From: a virus
Length of the DNA stretch: 25,024 nucleotides
Reading direction: 5' to 3' (one strand)
IMG/VR virus record: IMGVR_UViG_3300035133_000028
Span: 1-25,024 of that record
Part shown: positions 1 through 8,200 of the stretch, piece by piece
Layout of the letters: the number at the start of each line of letters is the position of its first letter
How positions within the stretch are numbered: position 1 is the stretch's first letter
Made by a program: the position numbers and the translations under genes
Notes under the pieces: model-generated
Told to the model about the DNA's origin: nothing
What the model saw: the letters and a program-made list of their open reading frames with translations, nothing else
The model's database searches: none

Positions 1-324
1 GTCCGAAATGGATCGGGAGCAAGCACTACTTTGGTTGCCAACTATTCATTTATAATTACTGGATTAGAATTAAATACTGAAGTAACCATTGTCACAGCAG
101 GAACCAGTACCGAATTGTTTCATGCTGAAAATGCAACCACTTCAGATGGTGAAGGAAAATATCAGGTAACGTACAGTCATTCGGGTGGTGCTTCTGTAGA
201 TATATTGATTCACCATGTAGATTATCAACCTGATGTTAATAATACTTATGGTCTAACATTACCAAGTTCAAATTCATCTATTAAAGTATCAATGTTTGAA
301 GATTTGAATTATGAAAATCCTTAA
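1..324 (+). CDS. Phage structural protein, C-terminal part only (5' end outside window)
   Basis: The reading frame is open from base 1, so the gene begins upstream of the window. A TTG at 31 lies in this frame, but nothing before it looks like a ribosome binding site. The visible 107 residues are beta-rich: a short domain starting near FIITGLELNTEVTIV, with a GEGKYQVTYSHSGGASVDILI strand region, resembles the C-terminal Ig-like or carbohydrate-binding-like domains often appended to phage virion proteins. It ends in EDLNYENP, almost the same last residues as the next gene (DELNYENP). The next gene follows after 24 bases with a clear AGGAGG site, so the two are probably co-transcribed. The exact virion role cannot be told from this fragment. 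Confidence 0.7.
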   Translation, partial: VRNGSGASTTLVANYSFIITGLELNTEVTIVTAGTSTELFHAENATTSDGEGKYQVTYSHSGGASVDILIHHVDYQPDVNNTYGLTLPSSNSSIKVSMFEDLNYENP

Positions 325-348
325 TTACTTATTAGGAGGAAACAGATT

Positions 349-2247
349 ATGGCTAAATTGGTCGATCCTGATGATCTCAGTTACGTTGTAGATACTACCG
401 CAGGTGGTTCAGATGAGGTAGAAATACAAACTGGAGCAAAAACCATTGAACTTTTGGCTCAAGGAACTTTATCTGATGCATCTCCAGGTGCTACTTCAGG
501 GGTCACAGGAAAATGTCTTTATTCTAAGTGCAAAGAAATTTGGAAATCGGATAGTAATTTGAACAAACATAGGTTTCCTATCCAAATGATTTATGAAGCA
601 TCATTTCAATGGATCAATGGATGGGGGCCAGCAAATGATCAAACCAGAGATTTGATCAGAGATGCAGGTTTTAAAGAAACCGATGGTAGAGAAAATGCTT
701 GTATTATTTCTCTTGGTTCAATGTACACTTCTCCAGGTGATCAAGCTTATTATACTCAGGCAGCAGGTTTTGATCAAACTAAAACAGATTTTGATAAGAC
801 CGGAGAAGTAAATGAAAATATCCAGATTAAAGGTACTGGTGGAACACCCGACAATACTGGATACCTAAAGGTTTTCTTGAGAGAGGAGCAAACGACATTT
901 GCTTCTTATAATCTTATCGATGAACAGGGTCTTGCTTTACTTAAATATGAAGCATACAGACTTCCCCTTGCTAATTCCGATGATTCTTTGAATGCCGTTG
1001 ATAATGATACTACAATATCAGGGGATGCTGGATCTATTTCTGGAGTTAAATACTCAGAACTGACAATTGATTACTTGGTTGGCAGTTTGTTTGCACAGGT
1101 GGATGATACCAGTTATACATTAAATCAAGTTGTACAAGAAGATAATGGTTCGGGATCTCATTGGTTTAGATGTACCGGAGCAGGAACAGTTACCGGATCA
1201 ACCGGAGTGGCGCAAGCATCTTGGGGTGGAACGGCAACATGGGAAGCATACCCTGGAGAACGATTGATTGGTACAGAGTATTATGCTTTTAATAGAATCC
1301 TTGATGTGCAGGATACAACCAATAGTTACAAAGCACGATTAAAAGAAATTCATTCCTGGGCGCAATGGAAACTCCGTCAGACCGGAGACATTAATGATGA
1401 CGTTAATGGAGATACCTTTGGAACAGTTAATGGAAATGTTGCCTTACCATTTACTGATTTTGTCGGTGACGTTTTACATACCAAAGGTGGAGTTTTCATT
1501 GATAACTACGATGCGAATGATAAAAATAATATTCGCATGTGGGATATTACGGTAGGTGATGGTGCTTCTTACGGTCTTAATTCAGAATCCTTTCCGAATA
1601 CCACAACTGAAAGACAATTCCCATTTACTGCTGCTGGAACAATGAACTTTTCACAAAACTATGTGGATGAAGTTGATAACACTACCAGATATACAATGTA
1701 CTTTCAGTATATCACTGATACCAGTGTCACTAATCTTAAAGTAACCGGAGCTTCAGGGGCAAGTGCTACCCTGGATTGGGCAGCAGATGCCGGAGCATTA
1801 GATCATTTATCAAATGGTGATTATGTCAAAATTTCTGGTTTTGTGACTGAGACAAGTAACAACGGTTTATGGTTATTGACAGGCGCACCTTCATCTAACA
1901 CGGTTACAGCGGATAAGGTCGATGGAGTCAATCCAGTAACAGAAGCAACCGGAGAAGCAGCAACAGTCAAAGAGAATCCCTTTGAATCTCCAGGGGCAGT
2001 AATTGTCGATGATAATGGTGGAACGGACATTGATGGTGAAATTAGTTCTTCTGCTATTCAATTTGACTTTGACTATACCAATAACAATCAAGGTGGAAGG
2101 ACACCAAATTCAGATGCACCTGTTTATGTCGTGGCAATTGCCTATGATGGAGCGCAGTACGTGGTGGCTGAACATACCATAACTGAATCAACAGGCCAGA
2201 ACATTGCAGTTAATGGTGCTGACGAACTTAACTACGAAAATCCATAA
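349..2247 (+). CDS. Large phage structural protein (632 aa), role unresolved
   Basis: The ATG start is preceded by AGGAGG at a good distance. The 632-aa product is acidic and rich in Gly, Ser, Thr, Asp and Asn with many beta-prone stretches, and has no signal peptide, membrane segment or catalytic motif that I recognise. Residues 1-130 form a compact N-terminal part with WINGWGPANDQTRDLI. The middle (about 245-310) has a WFRCTGAGTVTGSTGVAQAS segment typical of surface-exposed beta modules, and the last 170 residues read as further beta domains. It ends in DELNYENP, shared with the upstream gene. Its place before the tail chaperones and tape measure suggests a major virion component, such as a tail tube, neck or decoration protein. 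That is inference from position. A likely terminator hairpin follows the gene. Confidence 0.75.
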   Translation: MAKLVDPDDLSYVVDTTAGGSDEVEIQTGAKTIELLAQGTLSDASPGATSGVTGKCLYSKCKEIWKSDSNLNKHRFPIQMIYEASFQWINGWGPANDQTRDLIRDAGFKETDGRENACIISLGSMYTSPGDQAYYTQAAGFDQTKTDFDKTGEVNENIQIKGTGGTPDNTGYLKVFLREEQTTFASYNLIDEQGLALLKYEAYRLPLANSDDSLNAVDNDTTISGDAGSISGVKYSELTIDYLVGSLFAQVDDTSYTLNQVVQEDNGSGSHWFRCTGAGTVTGSTGVAQASWGGTATWEAYPGERLIGTEYYAFNRILDVQDTTNSYKARLKEIHSWAQWKLRQTGDINDDVNGDTFGTVNGNVALPFTDFVGDVLHTKGGVFIDNYDANDKNNIRMWDITVGDGASYGLNSESFPNTTTERQFPFTAAGTMNFSQNYVDEVDNTTRYTMYFQYITDTSVTNLKVTGASGASATLDWAADAGALDHLSNGDYVKISGFVTETSNNGLWLLTGAPSSNTVTADKVDGVNPVTEATGEAATVKENPFESPGAVIVDDNGGTDIDGEISSSAIQFDFDYTNNNQGGRTPNSDAPVYVVAIAYDGAQYVVAEHTITESTGQNIAVNGADELNYENP

Positions 2248-2259
2248 TTCAAAATTGAT

Positions 2260-2304
2260 AAGAGTACCTAATTTGCTTGTTTAGAGATTAGGTACTTTAC
2301 TCTT
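2260..2304 (+). terminator. Inverted repeat, likely factor-independent terminator or attenuator
   Basis: A perfect 10-bp stem pairs AGTACCTAAT (2263-2272) with ATTAGGTACT (2287-2296) around a 14-base loop. It is followed by TTTACTCTTTAT, which is T-rich but not a pure T run. Outer bases AAG and CTT could extend pairing across a bulge. It lies in the longest gap of this part of the window (2248-2317), directly after the 632-aa structural gene, where a partial transcription stop would separate high- from lower-level structural genes. The stem is AT-heavy, so strength is uncertain. Confidence 0.55.
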
Positions 2305-2317
2305 TATAAGGAATGAT

Positions 2318-2656
2318 ATGTTAGATGTTAAACAAATAAAAAGATTTTTGGCTTTATTGAAAGCGGAAGTGGAACTTGATAGAACACATGAGGGCATTGA
2401 ATATCCTAAAGGTTTTAAAAAATCTTTTGAACAACAAAAACATTTCATGGGATGGATCAATTATAAAGAAACATGGTACATTGATGAATTTGGTGATCCT
2501 TGGAAAGTAATTTTAATAGAAAGACCTTTAGTTGATGAATGGCATGAACATTTAAAAACAATCGTTCCTGTCCTTACACCGGAAGGTGAAATAGTTACTG
2601 CTGAAGAATGGGATCAAAGGAGTTTAAATAATGGGGGCGAAAGTAACGTTCAATGA
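2318..2656 (+). CDS. Hypothetical phage protein (112 aa)
   Basis: The ATG start is preceded by AAGGA about six bases upstream. The 112-aa product is charged and soluble, with no signal peptide, membrane helix or recognised motif. It starts with a basic helix (VKQIKRFLALLKAEVELDR) and has an aromatic middle (MGWINYKETWYIDEFG). The last 26 bases overlap the next gene, whose AAGGAG ribosome binding site lies inside this coding region, so the two are likely translationally linked. It sits between structural genes, so it is probably a small virion or assembly protein. I do not recognise the family. Confidence 0.7.
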   Translation: MLDVKQIKRFLALLKAEVELDRTHEGIEYPKGFKKSFEQQKHFMGWINYKETWYIDEFGDPWKVILIERPLVDEWHEHLKTIVPVLTPEGEIVTAEEWDQRSLNNGGESNVQ

Positions 2657-3965
2657 AATAACAAAGATTATTGAGATTGATGAAGCTCCTGATGTCAATG
2701 GTGAAATTTTCATTGATGTTAAAACGGATTTGTATAGTGATGGCAAAGAAGATTGGGTTGTTAATGAGAATTTACGAAAATTTTTATTTCCGATTGAAGC
2801 GGTTGGTGGAAATCCCTTACCTGGAGAAAAAGCCCTTGGTACAACATTCTTTTTAGCTTCTGATTGGAAAATTAGACCATACAATTCATCACATCGTTTG
2901 ATTATCAATGGTAATCTTTATGCAGAGGATGGTTCTGATCCTTTCCTTGATACTATTGGAACCTATACTGTCCGTATCATGCAGCAGGTTTCATCTCTTG
3001 TCGATTCAACAGTTCAACAATTATCCGAAATAGAATATGCATCATATAATGGTGGTGTCACCGTTGATGTTTTGTCTTCTTATTCTGGAACCGATTATCC
3101 CGTAGGAACCCCACAGCAACCAGTTAATAATTTATCTGATGCATTAGACATTGCAGCAGATAGAGGGTTTACTGTTTTTTATATTCTTGGAGATATTACT
3201 ATAGGGGATGGTTTGGATTTTACCCAAATCTCTTTTATAGGAGAATCCATTGATAAAACTGAATTGACCATTGAATCTGATGCTAATGTTGATTCCTGTG
3301 AATTTTATGAAGCTACGATTACCGGAACTTTAGATGGTCAATGTAAAATAAAAGAATGTAGAATTTCTGATGCTAATTACATTTCAGGAGTGGTTGAATT
3401 ATGCATACTCAGCGGAGAGATTACATTAGGAGGAGGGGCAGAAGCTTACTTTCTCGATTGTTGGGCAGGAACCAATTTGGGAATCCCTCCATCAATAGAC
3501 TTAGGAGGAAGCGGTCAAACGTTGGTAATGCAGAACTTCAACGGATACATAAGTTGGAAAAACAAAAGCGGAGCAAGTGATCAGGCGAACGCAAGTCTTA
3601 ACGCTGGATGGGTTGTTTTAGAATCCACCATCACCGCAGGAAATATAACCATCATAGGAACTGGACACGTAGAGAATTATTCTACTGGAAGTGCGGTGGT
3701 GAATACCGATCATTTGGTAAATCCCGATAATATAACCAATCATGTTTGGAATCATACAACGGCAATGAAGATACTTGGTTTGGTTCAGGAAAATTATGTC
3801 ATGGATCAACAGGTATATGAAGATTATAATGGTGCTAAACTTTTAACAAGTGCCAGGATAAGAACATATCAGGATAATTTAAAAACCCAATTGATCGCAT
3901 CATATTTGGTGACAGCTACTTGGTCATCCGGTCAATGCACATCATATGAAATGTTATTAATATGA
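2631..3965 (+). CDS. Beta-helix-like phage virion protein (444 aa)
   Basis: The ATG at 2631 is preceded by AAGGAG inside the upstream gene, giving a 26-base overlap. Residues 1-125 make an N-terminal domain (VTFNEITKIIEID, DLYSDGKEDWV, FFLASDWKIRPYN, LIINGNLY) of a type I associate with phage virion proteins. Residues 150-290 contain NNLSDALDIAADRG followed by short, regularly spaced strands (FTVFYILGDITI, ISFIGES, TELTIES, CEFYEATITG), the look of a right-handed parallel beta-helix as in pectin-lyase-like tail proteins. The C-terminal 100 residues include LVNPDNITNHVWN and are partly helical. It stops in an ATGA overlap with the next gene. A tail- or head-associated exposed protein is likely; enzymatic activity cannot be claimed. 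Confidence 0.7.
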   Translation: MGAKVTFNEITKIIEIDEAPDVNGEIFIDVKTDLYSDGKEDWVVNENLRKFLFPIEAVGGNPLPGEKALGTTFFLASDWKIRPYNSSHRLIINGNLYAEDGSDPFLDTIGTYTVRIMQQVSSLVDSTVQQLSEIEYASYNGGVTVDVLSSYSGTDYPVGTPQQPVNNLSDALDIAADRGFTVFYILGDITIGDGLDFTQISFIGESIDKTELTIESDANVDSCEFYEATITGTLDGQCKIKECRISDANYISGVVELCILSGEITLGGGAEAYFLDCWAGTNLGIPPSIDLGGSGQTLVMQNFNGYISWKNKSGASDQANASLNAGWVVLESTITAGNITIIGTGHVENYSTGSAVVNTDHLVNPDNITNHVWNHTTAMKILGLVQENYVMDQQVYEDYNGAKLLTSARIRTYQDNLKTQLIASYLVTATWSSGQCTSYEMLLI

Positions 3966-4216
3966 GTTTAGCATTAGCAACCAAAGGAATATTACCGGAC
4001 TTTACCGGAACGGGATCAAGCACAGGCCCAGGAGAAACGGTTTATGTCCTTGAGGAGTTTAATGTGGAAGTGGCACATGAAGATGTGAATATTTTGGTCA
4101 CTCAGATGGACGATGTGACCGTTAATATATCTGAGGTAAGGGTCAATATCGATCTTGATGAAGATCAGGCCGAGATCGTTGTCTCAGAGGACGAAACAAT
4201 CAATATTGAGGTATAA
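3962..4216 (+). CDS. Small acidic phage protein (84 aa)
   Basis: The start ATG overlaps the previous stop as ATGA, the usual arrangement for coupled translation; no strong ribosome binding site of its own is visible. The product is very acidic, with a Gly/Ser/Thr-rich N-terminus (about residues 10-27) followed by alternating hydrophobic and acidic residues (FNVEVAHEDVNILVTQMDD, VRVNIDLDEDQAEIVV), a pattern for several beta strands. There are no cysteines and no membrane helix. It sits between the beta-helix protein and an Ig-like protein, so a small virion subunit or connector is plausible. Family not recognised. Confidence 0.65.
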   Translation: MSLALATKGILPDFTGTGSSTGPGETVYVLEEFNVEVAHEDVNILVTQMDDVTVNISEVRVNIDLDEDQAEIVVSEDETINIEV

Positions 4217-4218
4217 TC

Positions 4219-4557
4219 ATGGCGAATGCAATTAAATTAAAACAAGGTGAAGCTAAAACAGTTAATTTTGCTATTACCAAAGGTGGATCTCCGGTTCAAT
4301 CGGCAACATTGTCCTTTGAGGTAAAGGAAAAAGCGTCTGATACATCTCCAGCTATATCAAAATTGGATGCTGATTTTGATAAAAGTGATCAATCCAATGG
4401 TAATTATACCCTTACCTTTGAAGTTGACGATACTAAAGGTCTTAAAGCTAAGACGTATGTATCGGAATTGAAAACAGTGATCACAGCAGACACCGATGTT
4501 GATAAAAGCTATGATATACCTTTTGTCGTAGAACGTGCGGTTATCGCAGATTCGTAA
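4219..4557 (+). CDS. Ig-like phage virion protein (112 aa)
   Basis: The start is two bases after the previous stop, with GAGGT upstream. The sequence reads as a single immunoglobulin-like beta sandwich: IKLKQGEAKTVNFAITKGG, then SATLSFEVKE, then a GNYTLTFEVDD strand and YVSELKTVITADTDVDKSYD, ending in FVVERAVI. This resembles the small N-terminal baseplate or Ig-like domains that phages use to describe a quantity added to a virion surface (BppU-N-type layout). It could decorate the tail tube or capsid or be a baseplate component. The fold call rests on strand pattern, not on a catalytic or binding motif. Confidence 0.65.
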   Translation: MANAIKLKQGEAKTVNFAITKGGSPVQSATLSFEVKEKASDTSPAISKLDADFDKSDQSNGNYTLTFEVDDTKGLKAKTYVSELKTVITADTDVDKSYDIPFVVERAVIADS

Positions 4558-4590
4558 ATAAAAACTAATTGTTAATTAAGGAGAATTAAA

Positions 4591-4947
4591 ATGAGTGAAG
4601 TATTGGATTTAAATGATCTGGTTCAATCGGTAAAATTTACAGTGTTGGAAAAAACTTATGAGATTGCACCTATGAATGATGTAAAAATGAAAAAGGTGAT
4701 GGATCTCAGCAAAAAGATTTCGGAACTTAGTTCTGATGATAAAATGTCGGATGAACAGGAAGCAGAACTTTTAGATACTCAAAACACCATTCTTCATAAT
4801 TGTGTCAGTTTAAATACCAATGATAATTTGACACAAATTGATAAAAAAGATTTTTCTCTTTGGCCTATGAAATTAAAAAATAAAGTGTTGGAATTGGTTT
4901 TTAATCAAATAAGTGGTGGTGTAGAAGGAGAAGCGGAAAAAAACTAA
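4591..4947 (+). CDS. Tail assembly chaperone, gpG-like
   Basis: The ATG is preceded by AAGGAG at seven bases. The 118-aa product is small, helical and charged (VKMKKVMDLSKKISELSSDD, EQEAELLDTQNTILHNC), the expected size and nature of lambda gpG-type tail assembly chaperones, which hold the tape measure protein soluble while the tube polymerises. It lies just ahead of the tape measure gene, the standard place. Its last sense codons are GAA AAA AAC followed at once by TAA, so it ends on a canonical -1 slippery heptamer (4938-4944), and the -1 frame stays open for 107 more codons. A minority of ribosomes should therefore make a longer gpGT-like form of about 225 aa. The assignment combines position, size and frameshift; sequence motifs alone would not decide it. 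Confidence 0.88.
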   Translation: MSEVLDLNDLVQSVKFTVLEKTYEIAPMNDVKMKKVMDLSKKISELSSDDKMSDEQEAELLDTQNTILHNCVSLNTNDNLTQIDKKDFSLWPMKLKNKVLELVFNQISGGVEGEAEKN

Positions 4948-4960
4948 TTGCACGTTGCAA
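4925..4960 (+). promoter_or_regulatory. Programmed -1 ribosomal frameshift signal
   Basis: The slippery heptamer A AAA AAC occupies 4938-4944 and is read in the zero frame as GA[A AAA AAC], followed by TAA at 4945-4947. An internal Shine-Dalgarno-like AAGGAG lies at 4925-4930, seven bases upstream of the heptamer; such sites stimulate -1 shifting in bacteria, as in dnaX. Just downstream, TTGCA-CGT-TGCAA (4948-4960) can form a five-bp hairpin, though its three-base spacing from the heptamer is short. The -1 frame continues to 5267. Frameshifting between two chaperone genes just before the tape measure is a conserved trait of siphophage tails. Confidence 0.88.
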
Positions 4961-5267
4961 GGAATTTGCAGCGATTATTAATTTCCTTGGTGGGGCTTAC
5001 ACATTCGATGATCTTAACAACATGCCATATAGAAAATATTATTATGTTAAAATGGCAGTTGATTTTGAAATGATTCGACAACGTAAGCTAAATATAAGTG
5101 ATATTGCTTCTGCCTTTTCTGATCCAAAGAAGGGAGTTCAGCAATTAGAAAAACAAGAAACTCAGTTATCAATGATTTATAAAGGATCTACATCTGAACC
5201 ATCTTCTAAAATCAATTGGGATTTTCCAGAGGATGCAGCAGACAAAATGAGAAGATGGCAAAGGTAA
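4944..5267 (+). CDS. gpGT-like extension of the tail chaperone, made by -1 frameshift
   Basis: This is the 107-codon extension read after ribosomes slip at 4938-4944; the complete fusion spans 4591-5267. After the shift the frame continues LIARCKEFAAIINFLGG, through a Met at 5022, to DFPEDAADKMRRWQR. The Met at 5022 begins a nominal 81-aa reading frame but has no ribosome binding site before it (the upstream bases are GATGATCTTAACAAC), while the frame is open all the way back to the slip site. In lambda, the T part of gpGT binds the major tail protein while the G part binds the tape measure, and the ratio of the two forms matters for assembly. That role is assumed here from family knowledge. 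The tape measure gene follows after ten bases. Confidence 0.85.
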   Translation, partial: LIARCKEFAAIINFLGGAYTFDDLNNMPYRKYYYVKMAVDFEMIRQRKLNISDIASAFSDPKKGVQQLEKQETQLSMIYKGSTSEPSSKINWDFPEDAADKMRRWQR

Positions 5268-5277
5268 GGAGATAAAA

Positions 5278-8200
5278 ATGGCTGGTGAATCTGGTGCAGG
5301 AACAGAAATGGAAGTCACTAAGATTGTTTTAAGGTTAGAAACTAACTTTCAAAAAGTCTTAAAACAGCAAGTTGCAAATTTTGATCAGTTTACAAGACAA
5401 GCTAATCAATTGACACGACAAGTGGGTACTAATATGACCCAACTTGCCCGAACTACGTCAAAGACGTTTAATGCTGTTTATAAAAGCAATCGTAAAGAGA
5501 TTCAAGAATTTGTTTCCTTCACCAGAAACGCCTTGCAGGGTGTTCGTAAAGAAACCCTTCAGATGCAAGTTTGGCAGGATCGTATATCGCAAAAGACTAT
5601 TGAAAATTATAAAAAGATGCAATCTGAGATAGAGAAGGTACAACGTAAATCTACCTTAGTTAGTAAATCAAAAGGATTTACCGAATCTCAGAAAAAATCA
5701 GCACTTAAAGTATTTGATGAACAAGCGCAAGTAATAGAGGCAAAATATACCGAAACAATTGATAGAATGAAATCATTGACAGCTTCTTTGATGTCAAAAC
5801 ATCTTGCTGGTGCTGTGAAAGAATCGATGGCGACAATTGAAAAAGGGTCTCGATCCGCAGCAGTTACAGTTAAAAATGTTGTCCATGATATGCAAAGTAG
5901 GTTTAATCAGCTTTATTCACAAAGAAAGTTTATGGGCCAAGCTGATTTTGCATCGGCAGGTACACAGTTTTTAAAAGATCGTGAACAACAAATAAAAGTT
6001 TTAGAATCTTTACTCACTGCTCATCAGAAAAAACAAATTCAAGCTGAACAATATTTACAAAAACAAAAACAATTATTATCTCTGCAAACAAATGAAACTT
6101 TAAGAAAAAATCAAGAAAAGATGGTTGCTGATGCCAGAGCAGTTGTCAGAAAACTTGGTGGTGAATATGAATATATGTTTAATCAGATTCAAAAGTTTTC
6201 CAGAGGACAAACTGCAATTACAGGAGTTTTTAAAACTCAAGTAGAACAAGGCATTAAAGCAATTAAACAGACTTTAAGAGGTTTAAATTTAAAAAGAGAT
6301 TTTGAAAATTTATGGAAAAATTCAGTACAGGTGGCAAAGCTATCTGGAGAAAAATCAGGTGAAGCTTTTTATGAAGCTGCTAAAAAAGGAAAAGCATTAG
6401 ATACGGCATTAGTTGATAAATTAAAAAATCTTCAAGGTTTGTTGACAACAGCTAAACAGCTTAAAACTACTGGATTGGTTCCAAATGTAGAGCGAACAAT
6501 TTCCAGTTTAAAAAGATCCATTGATAGTATCAAAGAATTCCGAAAAGAATTTGCTTTAACTAAAAAGGAATTATCAAATATTCCTAAAGTTTCTTTTCAA
6601 CAATTTGCTAAAGGTGGGGTTAATCAGGCAAGAGATCTTGCAGTTGAAGTTAGAAAAGCAATTGGTGTTTTAAGGTCTTTAGGGCCAGTATCAGAAGACA
6701 ATTTTCTTGCAGTTCAAAAACAATTAAAAAAGATTGAGGGTTTATATAAACAACATTCCACTAAAGTAGTTGCTACTCAAAATACCCTTTCAAGAATAGT
6801 CAGGGAAATTGCCAGAGCAAGGGCTGCATCGCAAATTGCTACAAATGAAAAAGTTATTGATGCTTGGAAAGCATATGAACGACAATTAAAAGCGATTGCT
6901 AAACGAATAGCTGAAAAATTAAAATCAGCTACATTGCCAGCAGATCCTTATGAGCAATATAGAAAAGATACAATTGCAACATTACATCGTGTTAGGCAAG
7001 AAGTAGCAAAAAGTTTGTTTCCAAAAGATAAGATTAAATCTGATTCTGATTTTATTCAAGCAGAGTTTGAAAAAATAGCTACCCGATTAGAACAGATAAG
7101 TAAAAAAAGATTTATTAGACCAAAAAATATGACGGAAGCAAAGGATTTTATTGAAAAGGTAAAAATTAAAGTAAAAGAGTATAATCAACAAATTGTTTTA
7201 TTAGGTAAACAGTTAGACAGGTTGCGTAGAGTACAAAAATCAGCTTTTGGAGGAACAGGTGTAGAGGATCAAATATCTCAAACAAAAGCTCAATTAACAC
7301 AATTAAAACAAGCTGTCAGAGAATATGAAAGAGCGCAAGTTCAAATGCAACGTAAAATGGCAGTTTCCCATAAACAATCAATTAAAACCATGCTTAGATC
7401 TGGATGGGAAATGATTAGAAATTTCAGATGGCAGGTTGCAGCAGTTATTTATTTAATAACCAGAGCAGTTAGAGCCGTTCAAAGGGTATTCCTTGATGTA
7501 ATGGGTGAGATTGCTAAATATAGGCGTGAAGCAATGACCCTTGCAGCGCAATTTACCTTTAAGATGTTAGGTGATATGCGTGAAAATTTTGAAGGTGTTT
7601 ATCAATATTCACGTCAATTGATGAATAAAATGGAACAGGTTGCTGCAAAGACCATTTTAACAATGGAAGATATGACCATGCTTGTTAGGACATTTGCACA
7701 AGCAGGAATGATTCCCGATACTGATAAAGATGTTGAAAAAATTGCAATCATTGGTACTGCTATTAAAACATTGACTGAAGGTATGGCAAATGCTGGTACT
7801 CAGATGCGCCAGGAATTATACGCTATTATTGCTGGTAGGCAACGGGCGACTGACCAATTAGCAATGATGTTTCAGATGATGGGTGTTAATATTCAAAAAA
7901 TTATTGAGGAAGAAAGGGCAGGAGGTAAAAATTTAATTGATTCTTTGTCTGAGGCATTGGCTCCTTTTGGTGTTCTTAATGAAAAACTTGCTATGGAATG
8001 GGAAGCAATTCTTAATAAAATGAAATTGGCATGGCAGGTTATTAAGCGTATTGGTTTAGAGGATGCTTTATTAAGGACAACAAAAGAACTCAATGAAATT
8101 GCTGATAAATATTATTCTACTATGTCAGGTGCTACTGAAAAAGGTAGAGAATTAGCTGCATTATTACGTGCTGCTTTTGAAATAATTAAAGCTCCGGTTA

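Noticed and set aside
2255-2285. Sigma-70 promoter TTGATA-17-TGTTTA in the 2248-2317 gap
   Set aside because: The -10 part matches only two of six positions and it overlaps the hairpin.
5022-5267. Independent 81-aa gene starting at Met 5022
   Set aside because: No ribosome binding site precedes it, the frame is open back to a perfect slippery site, and chaperone genes are known to be joined by frameshifting.
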